Part shown: in pieces, positions 1 to 5,251 of the stretch
Numbering within the stretch: the stretch's first letter is position 1
Layout: the number at the start of each line of letters is the position of its first letter
Source of the DNA: an uncultured bacterium
GTDB taxonomy: Bacteria; Hydrogenedentota; Hydrogenedentia; Hydrogenedentales; JAEUWI01
NCBI GenBank assembly: GCA_937895305.1
Contig: CALAXS010000469.1
Location: 1 to 5,251, forward strand
DNA: 5,251 nucleotides
Direction of reading: 5' to 3'
The notes under the pieces: generated by a model
What the model was told of the DNA's origin: nothing
Seen by the model: the letters and a program-made list of their open reading frames with translations, nothing else
Database searches by the model: none
Translations under genes and position numbers: made by a program

Positions 1-6
1 AAGGAG
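1..6 (+). promoter_or_regulatory. Shine-Dalgarno site of the ceramidase-like gene
   Basis: AAGGAG lies seven bases before the ATG at 14, an almost ideal ribosome-binding site. It fixes the start of the first gene and shows that the coding region is complete at its 5' end. Any promoter or upstream operon partner is outside the window. Confidence 0.85.
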
Positions 7-13
7 AAATCAG

Positions 14-1471
14 ATGAAGTGTTTTTCTACAATTGGCAAGCCCACTCCGTTTCAATGGGTAGTGGTAATAGTCGCCAGCCTGTGCATTTCAGGGGCATTT
101 GCAGCGGAACTACATATCGGTGCTGCCGCTATAAGCATAACCCCCGATCAACCCGTTGCAGTAGCCGGCCAGATACGTACCCGCATCGCACGTACGGTGG
201 AATCCGAAGTTACCGCTCAGGCCCTCGCTATCGAATCCAGAGAACAGGGCAAGTCCCTGGAACAAAGCTTGCTCATCGCATGCGATCTGCTTGCTATTCG
301 GGGTGACATCCACCAGCGTGTCCGGGAAGGACTCACGCAACGCATTCCCGATTTTGACGGTACCAAGCTCATTCTCAGTGCAACCCACACCCATACTGCA
401 CCCGTCATGACCGAAGGTATTTACAAGATACCCGAAGAGGGGGTGATGCAGCCGGCAGCATACGCTGAATTTCTCATCAAGCAATTAATAGAAGTTGCAG
501 TGCAGGCCTGGGATAACCGCCAGGAAGGGGCCGTAGCCTGGGGGATGGGCAATGCGGTTGTGGGCTATAATCGCCGTTCCTACTTTGAAGACGGTCACGC
601 GCAGATGTATGGCGATATCACGGTGCCTGGGTTCCGCGGTATTGAAGGGCCTGGCGATCCCGGTGTGGAAATCCTTTATTTCTGGGCTAAGGACCAGAAA
701 CTTATCGCCACGGCCATCAATGTAGTGTGTCCTTCCCAGGAAGTGGAAAGCCGTAGCACAGTGAATGCTGATTTCTGGCACCCGGTCCGTGAATCGCTTA
801 AAGAAAAATACGGCAAAGAACTCGTGGTACTGGGCTGGGCAGGCGCTGCGGGCGATCAATCACCCCATATCCGATACCGCCAGGCTGCAGAAGACCGAAT
901 GCGTGAACTACGCAAGCTGGACCGACTCGACGAAATAGCACGTCGTATCGTGAATGCCTGGGAGGAAGCCTACACAGGCGCAAGCCAGGATATCCGAAAA
1001 GAAGCCCCCTTTATCCATAACGTAAAAACGATTCACTTGCCCTTACGCCCGGTCACCGAAGCTGAAGTGGCCTATGCAAAAAGCGAAATGGAGAAGGTTG
1101 CTGACCAGCCCGACCTCTACCGTGCCTATGTCTGGCACGAGGCGGTCCTCAAGCGCTATGCAACCCAGGAGGCGGGGACCACCAAGCCCTACGAAATGGA
1201 ACTGCACACCCTGCGTATCGGTGATATTGCCATCGCTACCAACGATTTTGAACTCTTTAGTCAATACGGTATACAAATGAAGGCACGCTCCAAGGCACTT
1301 CAAACCTTTATCATCCAGCTCGCCGGGCCGGGCACCTACATTCCAACACCCCACGCCGCTGCGGGCGAAGGGTATAGTGCAATTGTGCAAAGCAATGACG
1401 TGGGGGCACTGGGTGGGCAGGTCCTTACGGATACCACCATTGATGCCGTGAACGCACTCTGGACCGATTAA
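14..1471 (+). CDS. Secreted neutral/alkaline ceramidase-like protein
   Basis: This 485-residue protein resembles the N-terminal catalytic domain of neutral/alkaline (non-lysosomal) ceramidases, metal enzymes that hydrolyse the amide bond of ceramide. A signal peptide is clear: basic start, hydrophobic stretch at about 15-29, and AFA/AE cleavage after residue 30, so it is exported. Visible family marks are ATHTHTAP (123-130, with His125 and His127), GYNRR (184-188), CPSQ (239-242), NADFWH (251-256), GAAGDQSPH (277-285), FELFSQYG (412-419, Glu413 aligning with a zinc ligand) and TYIPT (441-445, Tyr442). It lacks the C-terminal immunoglobulin-like domain of classical ceramidases, being much shorter. 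The position of the second histidine zinc ligand seems to be Cys239. This variant is common in Planctomycetes-like bacteria, where the true substrate is unknown to me. The gene stands alone before a terminator. The family call is firm; ceramidase activity is unproven and another amide or ester substrate is possible. Confidence 0.82.
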   Translation: MKCFSTIGKPTPFQWVVVIVASLCISGAFAAELHIGAAAISITPDQPVAVAGQIRTRIARTVESEVTAQALAIESREQGKSLEQSLLIACDLLAIRGDIHQRVREGLTQRIPDFDGTKLILSATHTHTAPVMTEGIYKIPEEGVMQPAAYAEFLIKQLIEVAVQAWDNRQEGAVAWGMGNAVVGYNRRSYFEDGHAQMYGDITVPGFRGIEGPGDPGVEILYFWAKDQKLIATAINVVCPSQEVESRSTVNADFWHPVRESLKEKYGKELVVLGWAGAAGDQSPHIRYRQAAEDRMRELRKLDRLDEIARRIVNAWEEAYTGASQDIRKEAPFIHNVKTIHLPLRPVTEAEVAYAKSEMEKVADQPDLYRAYVWHEAVLKRYATQEAGTTKPYEMELHTLRIGDIAIATNDFELFSQYGIQMKARSKALQTFIIQLAGPGTYIPTPHAAAGEGYSAIVQSNDVGALGGQVLTDTTIDAVNALWTD

Positions 1472-1502
1472 GCCCTACCCGACCAATCTTTTTTTCCAAA
1501 CG

Positions 1503-1529
1503 ACACCCGAGCCCTTCGGGTGTTTTTTT
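1503..1529 (+). terminator. Intrinsic terminator after the ceramidase-like gene
   Basis: A perfect 8-bp stem, ACACCCGA (1503-1510) with TCGGGTGT (1516-1523), closes a five-base loop GCCCT and runs directly into seven T residues (1523-1529). It begins 32 bases after the stop codon at 1471. This is a canonical Rho-independent terminator for the plus strand and separates this gene from amtB, which has its own promoter. Confidence 0.93.
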
Positions 1530-1539
1530 GTCGGGAAAA

Positions 1540-1587
1540 CCTACCAGCAACGTTTCTTTGACTTGCCAAAAGTAACCTGTTGGTAGG
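1540..1587. repeat. Long inverted repeat between terminator and amtB promoter
   Basis: CCTACCAGCA (1540-1549) pairs with TGTTGGTAGG (1578-1587) over 10 bp with one G-T wobble, enclosing 28 bases. A smaller inverted pair, ACTT (1561-1564) and AAGT (1570-1573), sits inside. It has no T-tract and follows the terminator by 10 bases. It could be a dispersed intergenic hairpin, a protein-binding site or chance; the window has only one copy, so repeat-family status cannot be judged. Confidence 0.4.
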
Positions 1588-1617
1588 ATTTCATTGATAT
1601 AGCGGATGTGCACTTAG

Positions 1618-1636
1618 TTTTAGGACGTGCCTAAAA
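1618..1636. promoter_or_regulatory. Palindrome, candidate activator site upstream of amtB
   Basis: TTTTAGG (1618-1624) and CCTAAAA (1630-1636) form perfect 7-base arms around the spacer ACGTG. The centre (1627) lies about 96 bases before the predicted transcription start at 1723, the usual distance range for enhancer sites of sigma-54 activators. It does not match the enterobacterial NtrC consensus (GCAC-N7-GTGC), so if functional it would be bound by a divergent or different activator. Support is only symmetry and position. Confidence 0.4.
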
Positions 1637-1696
1637 ATAGCGCAAATAATTGCAATGAATGCAGTTACAGATATTTTTCAAGAGGTATAGATTTAT

Positions 1697-1712
1697 TGGC
1701 ACAGCGATTGCT
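1697..1712 (+). promoter_or_regulatory. Sigma-54 (RpoN) promoter of amtB-glnK
   Basis: TGGCAC-AGCGA-TTGCT matches the sigma-54 consensus TGGCAC-N5-TTGCW at every specified base, including the invariant GG (1698-1699) and GC (1710-1711). Taking C1711 as -12, transcription should start near A1723, giving a leader of about 65 bases before the amtB ATG. Sigma-54 promoters need an ATP-hydrolysing enhancer-binding protein; for amtB-glnK operons this is typically NtrC, active when nitrogen is scarce. The activator gene is not in the window. Confidence 0.9.
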
Positions 1713-1725
1713 CTACGGTGGCACA

Positions 1726-1744
1726 CCCTGAAGTAGGTTCAGGG
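1726..1744 (+). other. Stem-loop at the 5' end of the amtB leader
   Basis: CCCTGAA (1726-1732) and TTCAGGG (1738-1744) form a perfect 7-bp stem with loop GTAGG, starting about three bases after the predicted sigma-54 transcript start. A second symmetric element, GGTG-GCA-CACC (1717-1727), overlaps the start itself, and GCCT-TG-AGGC (1744-1753) follows. The hairpin would sit at the mRNA 5' end, where such structures often slow decay. It does not reach the ribosome-binding site at 1775-1780, so a direct translational switch is less likely. Confidence 0.5.
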
Positions 1745-1774
1745 CCTTGAGGCAATTTGTTTAACTACATCACG

Positions 1775-1780
1775 AAAGGA
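1775..1780 (+). promoter_or_regulatory. Shine-Dalgarno site of amtB
   Basis: AAAGGA lies seven bases before the ATG at 1788. It supports this start over the in-frame Met at residue 9, which would cut off the basic n-region of the signal peptide. Confidence 0.8.
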
Positions 1781-1787
1781 TGTACCC

Positions 1788-3161
1788 ATGACTCTTCGAA
1801 AGTATAAATGGATGCTCACTGCAGCTCTACTGGCTGTGCTGGTGCTAGGTCTAACCCCCGGCGCATTAGCGCAGGACGAGGCTGCATCGCCAGCCACAGC
1901 GGCGGATATTGAGGGACTACAAAATAACATCAACATTGTATGGACCTGCTTGGCGGCTTTCCTGGTCTTCTTTATGCAGGCTGGATTCGCTATGGTAGAA
2001 ACAGGATTGACCCGCGCCAAAAACGTGGTCAATATCCTTATGAAAAACCTGATGGACTTTTCCATTGGTTCTGTAGCCTTTTTTATTATCGGCTTCGGTT
2101 TAATGTTCGGCACCAACCCCAGCGGTTGGTTTGGTACGGACAACTTTATGTTGAGCGGTCTCGCCTATGGCGATACCTTTGATTCGCAGTGGCCTTTCAC
2201 CTTCCTGATTTTCCAGACGGTTTTCGCTGCAACTGCCGCGACCATCGTATCGGGTGCTATGGCTGAGCGTACAAAATTTGCCAGCTATCTGGTGTACTCC
2301 GTAGCAATCACAGCCTTCATCTATCCTGTATTCGGTAGCTGGGCATGGAATGCATTGTTTAGCGGTGGTGGCTGGTTAGAAGGCAAGGGCTTCCTTGATT
2401 TCGCTGGTTCCACCGTGGTGCACAGTGTAGGGGGCTGGTTAGCCCTCGCAGGTGCCATCGTCCTTGGCCCCCGGATTGGCAAATATGGTGCTGACGGAAA
2501 AGCACGCGCTATTCCCGGCCACAACATGGCCCTTGCAGCACTGGGTGTTTTCATCCTGTGGTTAGGCTGGTTCGGCTTTAACCCCGGTTCCACTACAACG
2601 GGTGATGGTTCCATCGGCTACATCGCCGTAACCACTAACCTCGCAGCAGCAGCAGGTGCAATCGGTGCTATGTTTACAGCTTGGATTATGCTGAAGAAGC
2701 CAGATGCTTCCATGAGCTTGAACGGTGCCCTTGCTGGTCTCGTATCCATTACCGCAGGTTGTGATGGCGTATCGCCCGTAGGCGCACTCCTCATCGGTCT
2801 TATCGGTGGTGTCATCTGTGTACCCAGTATTCTTATCTTCGATAAGTTGCTCAAGATTGATGACCCAGTGGGTTGTATCACCGTACACGGTGTCTGCGGT
2901 GCCTGGGGCACCCTTGCTGTGGGTCTCTTCAACCTGGACGCTGGTCTCTTCTATGGTGCTGGTGCAGGACAATTAGTGACACAGCTTATCGGTGTTGTTG
3001 CATGTTTTGCCTGGGCCTTTGGTACTGGTCTGATTCTCTTTCTGGCCATTAAATACACCATGGGTCTCCGCGTAAGCGAAGAAGAAGAATTGGCTGGTCT
3101 CGACATTGGCGAACACGGTATGGAAGCCTACTCCGGGTTCCAGATCTTCACCAACCAGTAA
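1788..3161 (+). CDS. amtB: Ammonium transporter
   Basis: This 457-residue inner-membrane protein of the Amt/Mep/Rh family should form a trimer that takes up ammonium. A cleavable signal peptide is visible (ALA/QD after residue 28), followed by about 11 hydrophobic segments from residue 50 to 422. Key residues are present: the twin pore histidines His212 (STVVHSVGG) and His367 (CITVHGVCG), the gate phenylalanines Phe146 and Phe264 (GWFGFNPGS), and the structural aspartate Asp204 (LDFAGS). The segment ETGLTRAKNVVNIL (71-84) and the insertion around 184-200 resemble cyanobacterial Amt1 and plant AMT1 rather than E. coli AmtB. The cytoplasmic tail after about 424 carries the acidic EEEE stretch and ends in FQIFTNQ; this tail contacts PII in characterised systems. 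It is the first gene of a sigma-54-driven operon, with glnK 43 bases downstream. Length and motifs look complete. The family assignment is secure; the exact subgroup is my judgement from motif resemblance. Confidence 0.97.
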   Translation: MTLRKYKWMLTAALLAVLVLGLTPGALAQDEAASPATAADIEGLQNNINIVWTCLAAFLVFFMQAGFAMVETGLTRAKNVVNILMKNLMDFSIGSVAFFIIGFGLMFGTNPSGWFGTDNFMLSGLAYGDTFDSQWPFTFLIFQTVFAATAATIVSGAMAERTKFASYLVYSVAITAFIYPVFGSWAWNALFSGGGWLEGKGFLDFAGSTVVHSVGGWLALAGAIVLGPRIGKYGADGKARAIPGHNMALAALGVFILWLGWFGFNPGSTTTGDGSIGYIAVTTNLAAAAGAIGAMFTAWIMLKKPDASMSLNGALAGLVSITAGCDGVSPVGALLIGLIGGVICVPSILIFDKLLKIDDPVGCITVHGVCGAWGTLAVGLFNLDAGLFYGAGAGQLVTQLIGVVACFAWAFGTGLILFLAIKYTMGLRVSEEEELAGLDIGEHGMEAYSGFQIFTNQ

Positions 3162-3190
3162 GCAAAACATTCAAAGCGAAAGCGTAGAAA

Positions 3191-3195
3191 GAGGA
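3191..3195 (+). promoter_or_regulatory. Shine-Dalgarno site of glnK
   Basis: GAGGA lies nine bases before the ATG at 3205, in the 43-base gap after amtB. No promoter or terminator is evident in this gap, so glnK is most likely read from the amtB promoter. Confidence 0.75.
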
Positions 3196-3204
3196 TAGAT
3201 AACA

Positions 3205-3546
3205 ATGAAACTTATTATAGCCTACATACAGCCCGAAAAGCTGAACATAGTCAAGCAAACCTTATACGAAGCAGGCGTTACCAAGATGTCCGTCACTAAT
3301 TCCCTCGGCTGTGGCCAGCAGGGTGGATACCACGAAAGTTACCGTGGGGTGGATATCGAAGTAAACCTCCTGCGTAAGGTACGTCTGGAAATCGCAGTGA
3401 ATGCGGACTTCGAAAAGATCACCATTGACGCCATTATTAAAGGCGCAAAATCAGGTAAAATCGGGGACGGTAAAATATTCGTCCTTGATATGGCCGAATG
3501 TATTCGTATCCGTACCGGAGAAGTGGGCGAAGCCGCAATAGGTTAG
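3205..3546 (+). CDS. glnK: Nitrogen regulatory protein PII (GlnK type)
   Basis: This 113-residue protein is full length for the PII family, trimeric cytoplasmic sensors of ATP/ADP and 2-oxoglutarate. It aligns without gaps to E. coli GlnB through the T-loop. Conserved residues include Gly37, Gln39 and Lys58 (2-oxoglutarate pocket), Tyr46-Arg47-Gly48 (Arg47 is the residue GlnK inserts into the AmtB pore), the B-loop signature SGKIGDGKIFV (83-93, with Lys90), and Arg101 and Arg103 in IRIRTGE. Position 51, the tyrosine uridylylated by GlnD in proteobacteria, is Ile, and position 49, the serine phosphorylated in cyanobacteria, is Val. Control by these covalent changes is therefore unlikely, leaving effector-controlled binding to AmtB. 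The link to amtB supports the GlnK rather than GlnB name. Identity as PII is certain; the glnK/glnB label rests on context. Confidence 0.95.
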   Translation: MKLIIAYIQPEKLNIVKQTLYEAGVTKMSVTNSLGCGQQGGYHESYRGVDIEVNLLRKVRLEIAVNADFEKITIDAIIKGAKSGKIGDGKIFVLDMAECIRIRTGEVGEAAIG

Positions 3547-3569
3547 CTCCTCAACCTACCCTCCCGTCG

Positions 3570-3590
3570 AGAAGTGCCCAAAGCACTTCT
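3570..3590 (+). other. Hairpin downstream of glnK
   Basis: AGAAGTGC (3570-3577) and GCACTTCT (3583-3590) form a perfect 8-bp stem with loop CCAAA, starting 24 bases after the glnK stop. No T-tract follows, so it is not a standard terminator; it may protect the mRNA 3' end. Its right arm core GCACTTC recurs in the next hairpin. Confidence 0.55.
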
Positions 3591-3603
3591 GACATTGCCC
3601 AAG

Positions 3604-3639
3604 GGTGGCGCGTATGCACTTCGGTGTGTACGCGCCATC
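3604..3639 (+). terminator. Strong UUCG-capped hairpin, possible 3' end of amtB-glnK
   Basis: TGGCGCGTA (3606-3614) pairs perfectly with TACGCGCCA (3629-3637). Pairing continues inward through two G-U wobbles and three standard pairs to a C(UUCG)G tetraloop (3619-3624), and outward by a G-U and a G-C pair, giving about 16 bp. Such a hairpin is exceptionally stable, but the bases after it (TCAATATAAAG) are not a T-tract on either strand. It may act as a non-canonical terminator, a mRNA 3'-end stabiliser, or a barrier between the convergent glnK and lpxK transcripts. Confidence 0.45.
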
Positions 3640-3737
3640 AATATAAAGTGCGGAACTATAAATCAATAACCGTTTAACTTATTTCATTTAGAAAGTAAAT
3701 CTGAACATCTACAAGAATGACAAGAAATATAAATGTC

Positions 3738-4724
3738 TCAATAACCCTTTAGCGAAATACCCAACGCGAAGACCCAATCTTTCGCTTGCACCATCTTCAC
3801 CGCATCCTTCTCCGTGACCACCAGAATTTCACCGTCGGGCAAAGTGGGGGAAAGGAACGTCGCATGATCGCGATTAGAATGAAAAGAAGCCAAAGGGGTA
3901 TAGGTTTCCAGCGTTGCACGAAATTGATCCGGGTGCGCAATGGCACAGGCACCATGAACAGGTTGTTCCGTCAGCTTGGTCAAGGGAAATGACGCCCCAT
4001 CCGAAACACGCCATAGCCCGGTGACACTATGTTGTGTAGTGCGAATTGAAGCTTCAGCGCTATAATGCTGTAATTGTTTTGTCAATGCATTCACGTCATC
4101 ACACTGATCACAATGGGTTAATATAAAATGAGTCGCCCGGCCTAACGCATTCAGCGGTTCCCGTAAAATACCTCTGGGGATGATATGACCATTACCAAAG
4201 GGTAGGGATGCATCCACAACACAGATATTCTCATCCCGCTCCAACTGCACCGCCTGGTAGGCATCGTCCAGAATGATGGTATCACAGCCCTGCTCTATAG
4301 CTGCTCTTGCCCCTGCGACACGATCTGCTGATTTCACAATTGTCACTTCAGGAACGCGCATACGAATCAAGGCTAACTCATCGCCTGCTATACTGGCAAG
4401 ACCATCAACTGCTTCACCAGGCACAACGATAAACGGTTCATCACATCGCTCACTACCATAGCCACGACTGACGATAGCGACTGTTTTACCCGCAGCCACT
4501 TCCTGCGTTGCCCGCTCAATCACTGCCGGCGTCTTACCCGTGCCCCCCACTGTGATGTTGCCAAAGGCTATCACATACGCATCAACCTTGATGCGCGGTT
4601 GACGTAAGCGATACGCCATGCCCATGCGTTGCAACGGGGTTAATGCGGCCAATGCCCAATCCAGCGGGGCAAGTGCCCGTTCCCCTGCACGCAAGCGTGC
4701 GCTCAATGATATACGTTTGCTCAT
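3738..4724 (-). CDS. lpxK: Tetraacyldisaccharide 4'-kinase
   Basis: LpxK phosphorylates the 4' position of tetraacyldisaccharide 1-phosphate to make lipid IVA, a late step of lipid A synthesis at the inner membrane. I place the start at the ATG at 4724, giving 328 residues, usual for the family; it overlaps the dprA stop as ATGA. Visible are an N-terminal amphipathic region, the P-loop GNITVGGTGKTP (55-66), SRGYG (86-90), GDE (114-116, Asp115 as presumed catalytic aspartate), the acidic pair Asp153-Asp154, VDASLPFGNG (170-179), PRGILREPL (183-191), RDH (285-287, His287 as its likely partner) and VTEKDAVKM (303-311). The acidic pair lies in DDAYQA where most LpxK proteins have DDGFQH, a notable change beside the active site. 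A longer in-frame start at 4820 would add 32 residues read from the dprA 3' end and is unlikely. No lipid A genes other than this are in the window, and no clear terminator follows. Confidence 0.93.
   Translation of the reverse strand: MSKRISLSARLRAGERALAPLDWALAALTPLQRMGMAYRLRQPRIKVDAYVIAFGNITVGGTGKTPAVIERATQEVAAGKTVAIVSRGYGSERCDEPFIVVPGEAVDGLASIAGDELALIRMRVPEVTIVKSADRVAGARAAIEQGCDTIILDDAYQAVQLERDENICVVDASLPFGNGHIIPRGILREPLNALGRATHFILTHCDQCDDVNALTKQLQHYSAEASIRTTQHSVTGLWRVSDGASFPLTKLTEQPVHGACAIAHPDQFRATLETYTPLASFHSNRDHATFLSPTLPDGEILVVTEKDAVKMVQAKDWVFALGISLKGY
4721..4724 (-). other. dprA/lpxK start-stop overlap (ATGA)
   Basis: The lpxK ATG (4724-4722) shares bases with the dprA TGA stop (4723-4721). 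Upstream of it the minus strand reads TTTTCCCTAAA, without a good Shine-Dalgarno, so lpxK translation probably depends on ribosomes finishing dprA. This also decides the lpxK start. Confidence 0.8.
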
Positions 4725-5251
4725 TTTAGGGAAAAGCGCTTTCCGCTTCGCTGCTTCACCACGCCCTTCAGTTCCAATAAGGTCAATACACTCAGGGTCT
4801 CCGATACCGGAATACGACACGCCATGGAGATTTCATCAACAAACGAACCTTCCGGTGCAAGAGCCGAACAAATGTCCTGCTCGGTGGCACTCAATCCGGC
4901 AGGTGGTGCAATCGTATTTTCTGACCCGCGCTCCGACGATGCTTCATCGCTTGTTGAAGCTTGTGTGGGGACTAATCCCTCCAATGGAAGTTCCGAAATA
5001 ATATCCTCCACCGACTCCACCAGCTTCGCGCCTTCACGCAGCATCAAGTGGGGGCCCTGGCTGTTGCGGTCGCCTACCTGGCCCGGCACCGCAAAAACTT
5101 CACGCCCCTGCTCCAGTGCATTGTGGGCCGTCAGTAAAGAACCACTTCCCGGCGGTGCCTGCACCACCACCACGCCCAGACTCAGGCCGCTGATGATTCT
5201 GTTTCGGTAGGGGAAATGACCACGCGACGCCTTGGTGCCCATGGTAAAGAG
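4721..5251 (-). CDS. dprA: DNA processing protein DprA, C-terminal part (5' end outside window)
   Basis: DprA (Smf) binds incoming single-stranded DNA and loads RecA onto it during natural transformation; it is also widespread in bacteria not known to be competent. The reading frame stays open to the window edge, so the 176 residues seen are a C-terminal fragment; the internal Met at 5242 is not the start. The end of the Rossmann-like domain is clear: GTKASRGHFPYRNRIISGLS, then GVVVVQA, GSGSLLTA, EQGREVFAVPG, and SQGPHLMLREGAKLV. A polar, low-complexity linker follows (about 87-116 counted from the Met at 5242), then a C-terminal winged-helix domain (about 117-173, LSATEQDICSAL to KRFSLK) of the type found at the end of many DprA proteins. 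It overlaps lpxK by four bases and is likely cotranscribed with it. The N-terminal domain cannot be assessed. Confidence 0.95.
   Translation of the reverse strand, partial: LFTMGTKASRGHFPYRNRIISGLSLGVVVVQAPPGSGSLLTAHNALEQGREVFAVPGQVGDRNSQGPHLMLREGAKLVESVEDIISELPLEGLVPTQASTSDEASSERGSENTIAPPAGLSATEQDICSALAPEGSFVDEISMACRIPVSETLSVLTLLELKGVVKQRSGKRFSLK

Noticed and set aside
1650..1677. Possible sigma-70 promoter TTGCAA-N16-TATTTT upstream of amtB
   Set aside because: Both boxes are weak, the spacing is off optimal, and the stretch is AT-rich, so chance matches are likely; the sigma-54 site is far stronger.
2643..2656. Run of GCA triplets resembling a microsatellite
   Set aside because: It encodes the alanine run at 286-289 of AmtB within a normal membrane helix, so it is explained by coding.
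2562..2972. Minus-strand open frame inside amtB rich in Thr, Cys and Gly
   Set aside because: Its composition mirrors the Ala/Gly/Val-rich amtB coding strand; it has no recognisable domain and is best explained as a shadow.
3711..3726. Direct repeat ACAAGAA-TG-ACAAGAA near the lpxK 3' end
   Set aside because: Two seven-base copies in an AT-rich spacer are too short to support a functional claim.
4725..4820. Longer lpxK start at the ATG at 4820
   Set aside because: The extra 32 residues overlap the dprA 3' end and have no LpxK-like features, while the ATG at 4724 gives the normal N-terminus and a classical ATGA overlap.
4618..5210. Plus-strand open frames opposite lpxK and dprA (for example 4824-5210 and 4618-5001)
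   Set aside because: They are antisense to well-supported genes, their translations resemble no family, and no good ribosome-binding site precedes them.

Overview
The window reads as chromosomal sequence from a Gram-negative (diderm) bacterium of moderate GC. The lipid A kinase gene lpxK implies an outer membrane with lipid A. The first gene belongs to a ceramidase-like exported protein family that I associate mainly with Planctomycetes, Verrucomicrobia, Lentisphaerae and related uncultured lineages such as Hydrogenedentes. That placement is an inference from protein style, not a demonstrated taxonomy. I see no mobile element, CRISPR array, rRNA or tRNA.

Layout. (1) 14-1471, plus strand: a secreted neutral/alkaline ceramidase-like protein with a Shine-Dalgarno at the very start of the window and a strong intrinsic terminator at 1503-1529. 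(2) 1472-1787: a regulatory intergenic region holding that terminator, a long inverted repeat, a palindrome that could be an activator site, a textbook sigma-54 promoter (1697-1712) and a leader hairpin. (3) 1788-3161 and 3205-3546, plus strand: an ammonium transporter (amtB) followed 43 bases later by a PII signalling protein of the GlnK type. (4) 3547-3737: a convergent intergenic region with two stable hairpins and no U-tract. (5) 3738-4724 and 4721-5251, minus strand: lpxK, overlapping by four bases the 3' part of dprA, whose 5' part lies beyond the window.

How the genes work together. amtB-glnK is a classical nitrogen-scavenging pair: AmtB conducts ammonium, and the PII trimer senses ATP/ADP and 2-oxoglutarate and can plug the AmtB pore with its T-loop. 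The sigma-54 promoter implies that transcription needs an NtrC-like activator ATPase, probably under nitrogen limitation. The PII protein has Ile at position 51 instead of the uridylylated Tyr, so its control is probably by effectors alone. dprA and lpxK share no pathway but look cotranscribed and translationally coupled.

The most distinctive points are the sigma-54 promoter with its upstream palindrome, the PII T-loop lacking Tyr51, a Cys where classical ceramidases carry a zinc-ligand His, and the LpxK active-site segment DDAYQA in place of the usual DDGFQH. I did not find a clearly new multi-gene system.
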